Shown piece after piece: positions 54,319 through 64,000 of a stretch of DNA of 64,000 bases (positions within the stretch are counted from its first letter, which is position 1; each line of letters opens with the position of its first letter). The stretch lies in assembly GCA_033064195.1 (NCBI GenBank), contig JARBJD010000048.1, positions 62,001 to 126,000 of the forward strand, in the 5' to 3' direction. The position numbers were made by a program, and so were the translations under genes. The notes under the pieces were generated by a model. That model saw only the letters and a program-made list of their open reading frames with translations, was not told where the DNA came from and did not search any database. The DNA is from Blattamonas nauphoetae (lineage: Eukaryota > Preaxostyla > Oxymonadida).

Positions 54319-55828
54319 TTAGTCAGAATCTGAAATATCAAAGACTCCATCGAATCCTGTTGTTCTTGGATCATAATCATTCTCAAAGTCCTCAATCTCG
54401 GCTTGATGTTTTCGATAGAGTTGTTTTCTCCGTGGAATTCGTGATTCTTTTCTTGAAGAGGCCGAAAGAGCCCTCTCATGAAAATCGTCTGGAAGTCGGT
54501 AATTGTGTCCTTTTTCGAGGTGAATATTGGTTAACCAGCACGCATTTTTGAAGTCTTGCGTGATATGTTTGACGCCAGCAGTGTATTTCCCTCCCATTCG
54601 AAGCCACAGCCATTTGAGTCTTCCGAAGAATCTCTCCACTTGAACTCTGTCAGACGCAATTCTCACATTGAGTTCATTCTGTTCTTCTTCGTTTGTTCTT
54701 TCTTTTTTCTTCTGTTCGGACGATTGAATCGAAGAGTTGGAAAATCTCCGAGATATCCCATGTCGCCTTGAATTCCCCATTTTGGGTCGTTGTCTTGTGG
54801 ATAGAGCTCTTTCTCCTGGTCTGTCTTGTTCAGATATTGTTCGATCGGTTGGAGAGTCTTTTGGAGTAGAGCAACATCGTGGATTGAGCCAGCAACACAA
54901 TCAGAAACGAAGAGCGCTTTGTAGGGTGGTTTGGCTTCAACACACACTTGAGCCTTCATCGCATAACAATAATGATGACCTTCCCAAAGTACTTTCTTAT
55001 CTTCAAAATCCGTCAATGGTCTGGGGACAACAATTGTTGTTGCATCAATATAAAGCGCGGTGAAAGGGAAATTGGCTTGAAAATTTGGAGTTGGGCGAGG
55101 CGGGACAGAATATCGTTCCTGAAGGACAGTGAACAGGAGAGGGCGAATGTGTAGAATTGCTTTAGATGCGAGATTTGGACTGATTCCCAATGCCGATGCC
55201 AGTCGATTGATTTTAACTGTTGAGCTCAACCATTCAAGATAAACGACTAATTCATCTTTGAGAGTGAGTTTCCCCTTTGGTCCTGGATGATTGTATTCTG
55301 GACAATTCGATTGGATGAGAGCGGAGAGATGAAGAAGAGTGTCTTTCTCCAATCTGAGTTGTTTCCACAAGTTTGCATCGTCATACTTCGACCAAATGAT
55401 TCCTCCACTTTCTGGAATTGGCACAATTGGTTTTGCTGACAGAAAGACTTGTCTTTGTTTGTTTTTGAGTTCTCCAAGAGACGCAATGGAAGTTGAAGAT
55501 TCTCGCTTTTGAGGCCTGATAGTGGGCGAAGCTGACCGAATATCAACAGATGATCGTGACGATTGTGAAGATTGAGGTGTTGAAAAAAAGTGATCTCGAA
55601 TCTGTCAACGAGTTTTGTGATGAGAAGGGAGAATTGATGGTGAAACTTGGGGACGGGAATCCAATGAAACTTCCAGCAGAGGGTCGTAATCTTCAAAAGA
55701 GAAAGAACAAAATATCAAAATAAAAGCTCACACTGGAATGGTGTTTGTGGAGTTCCAGGTTTGAGAATGATCTGTGAATGTTGTGGTGACGGTGTCACAT
55801 TTTCGTCCCTCAAATCTTGACTATCCAT
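54319..55828 (-). CDS. DDE_4-type transposase, spliced, one -1 frame change
   Basis: Exon 1 is 55828-55732 (MDSQDLRDENVTPSP), exon 2 is 55690-55647, and exon 3 runs from 55601; introns are 41 and 45 nt. A helix-turn-helix region (LTLKDELVVYLEWLSS, LASALGISPNLASKAIL) precedes the catalytic core. First Asp: LYIDATTIVVPRP. Second Asp: SDCVAGSIHDVALL. GDMGYLGDFPTLRFNRPN is the lid region, and the Glu is in DRVQVERFFGRLK. Between RPNRRKKK and the Glu helix the frame changes by -1 at an AGA AAA AAG sequence (near 54705); the two parts overlap there. About 475 residues result if the shift is used. The change may be a mutation or a translational shift. Confidence 0.8.
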
Positions 55829-55909
55829 CTTTTTCACCTAATATGATCAGAAATCAGTTGAAAAGAAGTGATAATATCAACTTTTTCAGATGTTCTTTTT
55901 TTCTCAAAA

Positions 55910-56076
55910 AACAGTTATGGGAAGGAACTCGAGTGAAATGTGTCAATTCGGTTGTGAACGTGTGCAACTCGGTTTTCAAGAGTTATCTCGAGTTAACCAT
56001 GAATAACTCGAGTGTCCACAGTCTTACTCAATTGTTTCATTTTTCTCGAGATTACCCATAAAACTCGGGTTGGGTC
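55910..56076 (-). repeat. Right imperfect terminal inverted repeat
   Basis: Partner of 53574-53735. It holds four CTCGAG boxes in about 120 bp, compared with two on the left. Confidence 0.75.
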
Positions 56077-56126
56077 TAGTGAAACGCAACAGATCGGGCC
56101 ACAGTTTTATTTTCTCTCACCAACCC

Positions 56127-59100
56127 ATGTTTGGGAGTAATTCTCTTCCATTGTCGTCCCACCTCTTAAATGATCCTGATAACTTTCAGGCTACAAGTAG
56201 TATTATCGTACGACCTGGAACGATGCAGCTATTCTTCGATCAATTGAATATGAAATATACTTTCAAGCTATCGATTCTTAATACATCAAGAGTAATTTTT
56301 CATGCGTATATAACCCCTCCGAAGCAGCCTCGCTTTGAATTTCAGGGTGCTTTGAAAGTTTGAACCAAAACTAACTCACATCTTGTTTTGTCATCTCTAA
56401 TCGGTTTCATCAGGTCGTACTCAAACCCGAAGTTACTCAATCGTTTTATCCAACGTTTGTCCCAGTTGACTACACCCAACAAACGGATGTTCTCCACATG
56501 AGAGCAAGAGGTGAGGTATTCTGCTGTTTACTCATTTATTGAGGGACTTATCTCAATTTTGAGAGATTTATCTCATTCACATCTCTCATTTTGAACACTT
56601 CGATCCCTTTCCGTACATTTTTATTCTTATTCTATCTAATTTTCACCCGGATTCCGACTCATCACTCATTTACTCTTTAATCATTCGTCATGATTAGGAA
56701 TTGTCAATACCAATGATAGCTACTCCATTATATACTGCAACTCTTCTCCCTCCGATTTTATCCTTCGGAGAAGTCCCAATTGGACAAAGGTTTGTCGTCA
56801 ACTCAGTTCCAGACTCAATTATTCATATTGGAAAATCTATTAGTTGTCATTTGTTATTCGAACTTTTTTTTCTGCTTTCATTCTTCTACCACATTCTCAG
56901 TGTCACAAAAACCTTCGAATTTCCCTCTCAATACAACCTGAAGTATCCGTTCACGATTGACAGCTCTCATGCAGACACATCACTTACATTTTCTCATTCC
57001 CAAGGTGTTATCCCCGCCACAGGCTCACTTATCATCACCATCACCTTTGCTCCAACTGCAATCTTTGAGTCTCCAAATCTCGGCCAGATAATCATAAAAG
57101 GAGCAGGAATCACTCCTCGACAAACCACAATTGAGGGATATGCACCTCTTCCGCCGGATTTTGATCCAACCAAGATGAGGTTCGTGCCAAACATCAGAAA
57201 GCCGGAACGAAGTGTCCCAGGGATTATGAATCTCCCGAAAAAGTATTCAACAGCCACCCACTCACGTCGGTCGACTAAAACCTCTGATCTCAGCACATCT
57301 CTCAAGAATTCGAATTCGAAGTCAACATCCACTGGATCGTTCTCATTTTCACTGTCTTTTTCCTCTTTTGATGACAAAGAGCATGAAAACAGTATGAACA
57401 AAAGTAGTTCACGCGATTCTAAACGCCACAAACACAGACACAAGTCGCACTCGAAACGATCAAAACCATCATCGATTGGTAGCCTCGATAAGCTCAGCGA
57501 AGCAGATATTTCGGCAGCAATGAGTTTGCACTCGAGAGGAACCACTTCAGATTCATCTGAACTCTCTTTATCACATTCCTCACTCTCCGGGTCAACAGGC
57601 CTTTCGTCTTCCTTTTTCTCCTCCCTCACGTCATCCAACAACACGTCATCTCGCTTTTCCTCATCTCTGCAGTCATCATTTCTTTATTCCCTTCCAAGCG
57701 ATTCCAATTCCCGACAAAACACTCAATCTTCATCATCGGGTGTGTCCGGCCAGAATTCCACCAATTTTTCGTCCATCGGATCGTCATCTTTTGTTTCTTC
57801 GCTTCCGTCACAGCCTTCCACCGATAAATCCGGCGATGGACAGTCTGGAACCACCACATCACACGGATCGACGAGCTGGACACAATCGACAAGCAGCCAG
57901 CAAACGACGACCCTTCCTGCCTCTTCTGTGCATCTTTCCTCAGTCGGATCGTCCGGAACAGGCTCCAAACTTGTTCTGTCAACCACTGACCAGACCGGGA
58001 CATCAACGACAAGAACATCATCTCAAACAAACGATTCCACTTTCACGTCATCGCAGTCGACACAAAACCGGACTTCAACTCACCCACTTTCGTCATCCCT
58101 GCTCTCATCTTCACAATTCACGTCAAATACTGGCTCTTCGTCGTCAACATCCAAAATCGGGACGATTACAGTTGATCTGAGCACATTCGGGCAGACCTCG
58201 ACTCTTTCCACAACACCCACTTCCACAACCAACCAATCCACACTCACATCGTCGTTCCCTTCCTCCTCGCTGAAAGAGTCGACTACACTGAGCTCGTCGT
58301 CTCAGCCGCAGACTTCGCTGTCGTCCAGCTCGCTGCAGACATCAGTGGATTCGAAGACAGGGTCAACGATCAGTGGATTGACATTGACCAGCGGAAGCGG
58401 AACACCCACTCTCACCTTCTCCACATCTCACACAACCACAACACCCATCCCAACATTCACCCCCGCCAAACCAACCCCCATCCCCATCTCCCTCACCGCT
58501 GAGAATCTTCCTTCTGTCAGCACGATCGCCTCCCATCTCCTCTTCCGACAGAATGCCAAACCAGGCCAGACGAGTGACCACACATCGTCCTACAACTCCT
58601 CCACAAGTCTTCCCTTCTCGCGAGCCAGTTCAGACGAGTCTTACACACAAACCACAACTTCTTACTTCGATTCGTCTCTGTCGTATTCCGATTCAACTTA
58701 CACTTCCTCTCGCAACTCCAGCATCGCCGATGTCATCTTCCACAAGTCCAGCCAACCGACCGGCACAGCGCCAGTGTTGAACGAGCAGAGTGTTCCCTTC
58801 TACACATCGTCCAGCGGGACAGGAACGACGAGTGGCACACCATCGACAACGTACTCTTCTTCGTCCACTCCCTCGTCAGGGCAGTTTTATCAGAAGATGC
58901 CGCCTCTTTTGATGTATCCCATGATAAATGACAGATCGCAATCCAGCAAGAAGAAATCTAAGGGCACGAAGACAACATCGTCGAGGACTGACACGGGGAC
59001 GTCGGATTCTGGGTCGGATCGATTCGGAAGGCCAATGTTCAACGTGACGCCACACGGACCCATAGCCACGATCCACCAATCCGTTCTGTACTTCACATTG

Positions 59101-59283
59101 AAGAGTATGCAGGACGAGAAGAAAATAAGAAACGGGATGCGCAAGTACGGCTTTGTGGAGTTTTGTGTGATTGTCGAGGGACAGTTGTTGGTTCGGTTTG
59201 CGCATGAGACGATGACAGTTCGCGCGTTTGGTGCTGAGAGCTGTAAGAACAGAAAGGATAATATTCATGTTCTCATGGGATGA
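56127..59283 (+). CDS. ASH/MSP-domain protein with long Ser/Thr-rich region
   Basis: Exons 56127-56357, 56414-56515 and 56698-59283, with introns of 56 and 182 nt; the frame is kept throughout. Two Ig-like ASH/MSP modules are visible: VRPGTMQLFFDQLNMKYTFKL with PRFEFQGALK, and ILSFGEVPIGQRFVVNSVPD with GVIPATGSLIITITFAPTAIF. Such modules mark ciliary and centrosomal proteins (hydin, CFAP74, SPAG17 groups). A Lys/His/Ser stretch follows, then about 500 residues that are almost entirely Ser, Thr, Gly and Gln. The last 80 residues are more ordered (PLLMYPMINDRSQS, then NVTPHGPIATIH). A stop-free 48-nt segment at 56853-56900 has intron-like ends and a T-rich tract. The transposon ends 50 bp before the start, so the original 5' end may be displaced. 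Confidence 0.65.
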
Positions 59284-59445
59284 GGCAAACGCCTTTTTAC
59301 TTATTTTTCTTCATTTTTTAGGGTGTTTTTGTTTGTTTTTCTTTTTTGAGAGGTCCAAACATAACATTCAATGGGTGAGATCAACTTTTCATTCAACTAG
59401 AGAATTCTATCTTCATTCAGTTTTCATTTTTCTCAATCCTGAGAT

Positions 59446-60554
59446 ATGTCATACGCAGCTCCTATTGAGATTTCGCAGTATGTCTCGAAGCAACGTCTTA
59501 TCCATCCCATTTCATCAAACATCACCTTGTCGAACGTAGACACCAATTTCTCTTCTCTTCACTCTTCCCTGATGTTTTTTCATCATTTCCACGCTTTTCA
59601 CTGTCATTTCTACCTCACTTTGCCATTTACATTTCTTCATTTTTCAAACTGTTCCAAACACATATCCATCTTAGCCAACAAACTGACACTCTAATATCGC
59701 CCCAAGCTTGCTCTGGACAGTCATCTCGTTTTGGGAGCAATCAACACAACCAACACAACTTCCGTGGCTCCAACACTGCCCAACCGTCAGATTCACCCGC
59801 TATGCCCTCTCCACATCGTCCCTCTCGAAGTGCCAAAAGTTGGCGAACACAACGAAGTGGACGAGACACTATGAGTGTCAGCAGGAACTTTATGGATTCG
59901 ACTGATCCAACGTGTGTCATCATCTCATCAATTGAACTGCTTTCTCTCATCATCTATCACTCTCCAGCCTCAACCATGATATTATCCGTTATCAACGCTC
60001 TCCTGGTCCCATATATAACACAGGCGCGATTGTCGACAAATTCACCTTGGCTCGCCCCACAGACATCACCATTCCCAGAGCGGGGATGGATAGAGAGAAA
60101 CCAGTGCCAGTAACACCTGGACCTACGGATTATTCACCACACATGGTCCAGCATTCGAGGTTGTCAACGTCTCCTCGAACGGTGTTTGAAAAAGCGAAAC
60201 TACAGTCTTCTTTGATTCGACCAACGATTGTGGAGGGACCAGCGCATGATCCAGTTCCGATTGATCGGATAAAATCGAGGCAGCCTCGATCAACGATGGA
60301 CAAGGCGAAACGAACAGTTGGAGTTCCCATCGAGAAAACACCTGGACCTGGAGACTACGATGTCACACGAGGTTTGTCAGGGAAATGGAGAAAGTGAAAA
60401 ATGAGTGAAATTGGTGAAATTTCTCATTTTTTGGCTTTTCTCTCGTGGCTTCATCTCTTTTCCGTTTTGTTCAGCCGAGAAGCGTCGGGCAGGGACCCCA
60501 AAAGGTACATTTGGAACTTCATCGCGTGGGTCATCAAGTTGGATTTTTGGATGA
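59446..60554 (+). CDS. STPGR-repeat (SHIPPO/ODF3-like) flagellar protein
   Basis: Exons proposed: 59446-59535, 59721-59911, 59968-60371 and 60475-60554; introns 185, 56 and 103 nt. The last two introns are firm. Pro-Gly repeats define the family: SPGPIYNTG, VTPGPTDYSP and KTPGPGDYDV, and the C-terminus contains RAGTPKGTFGTSS. These repeats pack against tubulin inside doublet microtubules in sperm tails and flagella (ODF3/CIMAP group). The N-terminal exon MSYAAPIEISQYVSKQ is in frame through only one acceptor choice, so the first intron is tentative. Three flagellar-type genes lie between 43.7 and 60.6 kb. Confidence 0.75.
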
Positions 60555-60963
60555 TTGATAGTCTTGAAATCAACTGGACTTTATTGTTTCTTTTTTTTAT
60601 GCCATCATTCCTGTATTTCATTCATTCCATTTCATCTGGACCGTTTGTGGTTGAATATATTTCAAATTCTTGTTGAAAAAAACATCTTTTGACTCCCAGA
60701 AGATTGAATAGAGCAAGAGAGAGAGCCGTCTTCGCGATTGCATCCCATTCAGAGATATCTAGGTTTTCAAGAAAATCACGAAAGATCACAGGAGCTCAAT
60801 GATGGATAGTCATGGAAAAATCAAAAGATAACAATTACCCAACCGCCGCAACGGTTTAAAGACACCCAAAACAATGTTCAAAAATCCATCGAAATCAATC
60901 AGCAATCTCGCCCCCAAACAACAATACCCAAACAAACAAGCTCGTATGAAACAGAAGACAACA
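60555..60963. other. Convergent intergenic region
   Basis: 409 bp between the stops of two convergent genes; holds their 3' flanks. Nothing else is seen. Confidence 0.5.
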
Positions 60964-61935
60964 TCAAAACCATAAAATAATTCTTAAGCAGAAAATTGAG
61001 AGTCGCCGGGAAATCAATCTAATCCACGAGCATCCCCGCCTCTCCTCCCCTCCATCCACCCTCCCCACCTCCCACCATCCCATCATCTCCACTCCCTTCC
61101 ACGGCGAGACGCATTCTCGAGAGACATACATCATTTCATCTGAAAAATCCATCTTCTTCCCTTCCTCCATGAGGCCGTTAAATAAGTCACCGAGGTCCTC
61201 ACGTAGGTCATCCCGCCACGGCAGAGGATCAATCATCATCCCTCTATAGTCTTCTTGGGCACCATCCGATCGGTCAGATCTCGACGAACGTTCTTCTTCC
61301 GAGGTTTCCCCATTTGAGACGTTTGTCTCACTCTCCGAACTCCCAGACAGATGATTCTGAAAAGCCCATAAAATAAATGTGGTTTTCAAACCTGGTTCAC
61401 TGGCGATAGTTCGAAGCGCGACAATTCGTTTCGATGGTTGGCGTACCAGTTCCGGATCCGTTCTTCCGTCGTTTTCACCATAAGTGCAATCTCCCGGATC
61501 CCTTCACTTGTCACTCGTCCGTCCCGTCTACGATATTCCGACAACATCTGCGCTTTCTGTTCTTGAGTTGGAGACCATCGCTTTTTGCGTGCTAGTGGCT
61601 CTCCTGACGTCCCGATTCGTTGTGACTTCATGTACCCTCGTAGTACGTTCCCTGATTCTGGATAGTGGTGTGGATAGTTCGTTCTGGCTAGGATCCGACT
61701 TGGATCGATCTCACCCATTTTCGCTTCTAGATCTGGTTTTGTCTTTTCGACAAAAAAGAAAAGCAACAACTGAACAATCACGAAAAAACAAAAACACCAA
61801 CAGAACCATCACAGTGGAATGAATTGAACAAAAATTTGGTTAAGTTACCATGGGCTTGCTGGAAGTCTCCTCGAGGAAATAATCTACCTGTGGTTCATCC
61901 TCACGGATCCACGAAGGATTCAGAGAATGTTGCAT
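60964..61935 (-). CDS. Homeodomain transcription factor
   Basis: Exons 61935-61849, 61742-61392 and 61356-60964, with introns of 106 and 35 nt, all phase 0. The homeodomain lies in exon 2: KKRWSPTQEQKAQML begins helix 1, EGIREIALMV is helix 2, and ERIRNWYANHRNELSR is recognition helix 3 with the hallmark W-x-x-N-x-R (W48, N51, R53). Position 50 is Ala and position 49 Tyr, so DNA preference is hard to predict. The C-terminal part is Ser/Glu/Asp-rich then acidic (DLREDLGDLFNGLMEEG), perhaps an activation region. The initiator at 61935 is the simplest choice but lies inside the 123-codon frame upstream, so the two may be one gene. Confidence 0.82.
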
Positions 61936-62332
61936 TCATGTGATTCGTTTCATTGTGAACACTCCGTGAACACTTCCATCGTTCCTCATCCAGATTCCTG
62001 ATGAGATAACGATTCAGAAGAGAAAATAAACCCGAATAATGTTGAAGCATGGAATGATATGTGGCGTGGCAGATATTCATTTGATCTCCATCGAGATGTT
62101 GGCAGATTAGGAGTTCTTTTTCGATGAGCCTTTAAAGTTTGTAAATCAGTGAAAAAAAGAGACCTCACATCTAGCCATCCATCTGAAAAGTATCCACTGT
62201 AATGATCTTCTTCTGTAAGGACAAACTCAACAGGGTACCTTTCCGAATTAGTGAGAAATCAATGACTGACGCAGAACACACGAATAGCGTCGTTGTTTGT
62301 CTTTTGTCAAAACAGACCCGCTCATCATCCAT
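61901..62332 (-). CDS. 123-codon spliced frame upstream of the homeodomain gene
   Basis: Exons 62332-62239, 62212-62164 and 62129-61901, with introns of 26 and 34 nt and consistent phases. The product reads smoothly across both junctions (SLIRKEEDHYSGYFSDGWLD, then VRLIEKELLICQHLDGDQMN and HYSGLFSLLNRYLIRNLDEE). It is helical with Cys/His/Trp and matches nothing I know. Its stop at 61901 lies 35 nt inside the proposed first exon of the homeodomain gene on the same strand. A phase-0 GT-AG pair (donor after CSRS, acceptor before DEPQ) would remove the stop and fuse this segment to the homeodomain protein. A 26-nt intron is extreme, and part of the support is simply that the frame works. Confidence 0.5.
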
Positions 62333-62431
62333 TTTCCATCCAGTTTTCGTTTTGATGACATGGTTTTTCAGAATAGCGTAATTGACCCTTTTTCTGATCC
62401 ACCCATTGTGTCTGGTTATCCACATTTTCTG
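62333..62431. promoter_or_regulatory. Compact bidirectional start region
   Basis: Only 99 bp separate the ATG of the minus-strand frame (62332) from the ATG of the plus-strand ELAPOR-like gene (62432), so promoters for both must overlap here or lie in coding sequence. No specific box is claimed. Confidence 0.4.
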
Positions 62432-64000
62432 ATGTTGATTAACCTACTTATCTTGCCATTGGCGCTCACAGCCCATCAACTACCGTCCTTCTCTTCAAGG
62501 ACCCACGGTGGTCAGTCCACGTATAGATATCACCCGTCTAATACTCGATCGGTCATTAACCAGCCGAAACTCGAGGGTTAGCTTCTTTCGTCCTCCCCTC
62601 TCATTGTTCATTCTCCTTTCACAGCTTGCACACTCGATGATGTCCGTGTTGGCTACGGTGAATGCAGACCAAATGGAACAAGAACAGTCTTCTTCCAGTA
62701 CGTCCCCACCTGTGACAATACGTCAAGTCCCGTTCTTCACACCCGATACAATTCATCTTGCGATTTTTCATGCCAAGAAGGCCAATATTACGATGCAGTC
62801 AAGCAAGATTGCTTCGATTGTCCCGCTGGAACAACCTCTGAATACTACGCCCTAACCTATTCAGATTGGCCTACCATTCCAAAGGAATTCAAGCTTCACA
62901 CCGTTAATGATGCAAAACCCTGGGAAGCCTTCGGATCATCAGTCCACGCACCTGCCCTCAAATTATTCCAAGAAACGAGTATGTCCCTCGATGTGGACAT
63001 TCACACACCTTCCGGAAACGTTTCCTTCAAATATGAATGTTTTGACGATGAACGTGGTGAGGTTGAACTCGTCTTCCTCATCGACGGCGTCGAGAAGGGA
63101 CAGAACCTCTACTCATCCACCTTCTCTGTCATCCACTTTCCACTCTCCTTCGGAAAGCATACTCTGACATGGCTTTATCGCTCGAACACCGTCAACGACG
63201 GTCCACTTGACGGAGCTCGCGTGACAGACATCAGAATCGTCGGCGCACATTATTTGGTGAGTCACTGCGTCAAATGTCCAACTGGATCGTATTCCACAGA
63301 AGGAAAATGCATGCAATGCCCTCGCGGGACTTATTCAAAAACACCCGGAGCCAGTAAATGTGAGACATGCGAGAAAGGAAAATGGTCGCAACCAGGATCG
63401 ACTGAATGCCAGGATCTTCCACGCTGCCTCCCCACAGACTATACCGCAACATACGGCGAATGTGAGATGATTGACGGGGAATACAAGAGAATGAGGACCT
63501 TCAAATGGATCGAGCCACTCCACTGCAATCCCGACCATCCTTGGTCCAAGCCCCTCCCAAAGGCTTCTCCTGGCCCATGCCCACGTTGTGGACCCGGTCA
63601 ATTCCGGAAAGCCGGCATTTGTTCCGCATGCCCACAAGGATCTTTCCGAACTGGTGAAGAAGAAGACGAATCCCAATGCCAGCGTTGTGCCTCTGGTTCT
63701 ATTGCTCCCCCAGCCATTGTCGTCTCAGCAGGGTCCAAAATAATCAAAGGGTCCACCACAAAGTGCGTGTCTGATCGAGGCGACCCATCAGACTGTGCAA
63801 CGGACGGCTGGATGGAAAGCCATCTGGGATTCACGTCTGGTGTTGGTCATTCCGGCCCAGTTCAGTCGATTCTCGTTATTCCTCTGAATATCACCACAAA
63901 GGGCGTGGTTTCCTTCCACTTCAGCACACACCTCCAAAACACCTCATACTTCAAGTTCCACACAACGTCGAGCACACCCACAGTTGTCAACTCCTCCCTC
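62432..64000 (+). CDS. ELAPOR1/2-like secretory/endosomal receptor (3' end beyond window)
   Basis: Signal peptide MLINLLILPLALTAHQLPSF, one intron (62577-62624, 48 nt), then an open frame to the window edge; about 500 codons are seen. The ectodomain follows ELAPOR1/KIAA1324: CTLDDVRVGYGEC with CDNTSS, then CSFSC-type CDFSCQEGQYYD, DCFDCPAGTTSEYY, a jelly-roll-like part (FKYECFDDERGEVELVF), and cysteine-rich TNFR/GCC2-like modules (CVKCPTGSYSTEGKCMQC, CETCEKGKWSQPGSTEC, CPRCGPGQFRKAGIC). In animals the family is a type I membrane protein of the trans-Golgi, endosomes and secretory granules. The MRH-like and transmembrane parts would lie downstream of the window. The order and cysteine spacing make the match good. 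Confidence 0.8.

Larger units (their letters stand above)
53574..56076. mobile_element. 2.5-kb DNA transposon with TIRs and DDE_4-type transposase
   Basis: Ends are GACCCAACCCG on the left and CGGGTTGGGTC on the right, each flanked by TA (53572-53573 and 56077-56078). The inverted repeats extend imperfectly for about 160 bp and contain CTCGAG boxes on both sides (two on the left, four on the right). The interior has one minus-strand transposase gene with two introns. The enzyme type (DDE superfamily 4) places it near PIF/Harbinger and ISL2EU/IS5-like families. The TA flank favours a 2-bp duplication rather than the 3-bp TWA of PIF. Apart from one frame change in the transposase, it looks complete and could be active or recently so. 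Confidence 0.85.

Overview
This window is nuclear DNA of a unicellular eukaryote. Genes for importin alpha, LUC7, ribosomal protein uS10, a homeodomain protein and flagellar proteins are split by very short GT-AG introns, mostly 26-60 nt. Stops TAA, TAG and TGA are all used as terminators, so the code looks standard. Short intergenic gaps, flagellar genes, and very large intronless lineage-specific genes beside intron-bearing housekeeping genes would fit a metamonad such as an oxymonad (Monocercomonoides/Blattamonas type). That assignment is inference; no rRNA or marker proves it.

Layout. 1-8537: AGC-type kinase (partial, minus), then plus-strand genes for a Tan1/THUMPD1 protein, importin alpha and a SUZ-domain-like protein, then minus-strand LUC7 and a peroxiredoxin-like protein lacking the catalytic cysteine. 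8826-15462: a WDR7/rabconnectin-3beta-like WD40 gene of about 2169 codons. 15441-21195: a 2.8-kb tandem duplication of an unrecognised gene; copy 1 is intact and copy 2 is broken. 21637-26142: a small tail-anchored protein gene, a poorly preserved region, and 47 essentially identical copies of a 28-bp minisatellite. 26560-29872: a 3.3-kb element with 238-bp near-perfect inverted repeats that carries a shortened, decayed copy of part of the neighbouring WDR7-like gene. 30335-32555: two small genes of unknown function. 32839-40386: an intronless 2515-codon P-loop protein. 41034-46398: amino acid transporter, RPS20, CFAP96-like flagellar protein and a multi-spanning membrane protein, all minus. 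46898-53308: a 1633-codon protein that looks like serial ubiquitin-like folds, then a putative GPI-anchored surface protein. 53574-56076: a complete-looking DDE transposon with a spliced transposase that needs one -1 frame change at an A-rich heptamer. 56127-60554: an ASH/MSP-domain protein and an STPGR (SHIPPO/ODF3) repeat protein. 60964-64000: a homeodomain gene, an overlapping 123-codon reading frame that may be its upstream part, and the 5' part of an ELAPOR1/2-like receptor gene.

How it works together. Nuclear transport, splicing, tRNA modification, translation and flagellum genes are interspersed with no operon logic. The most distinctive story is around the WDR7-like gene: its upstream neighbour duplicated together with the WDR7-like 5' end, and a 4-kb internal part of it was copied into an inverted-repeat element about 13 kb away. 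Splice sites and starts were read by eye; there is no transcript evidence.
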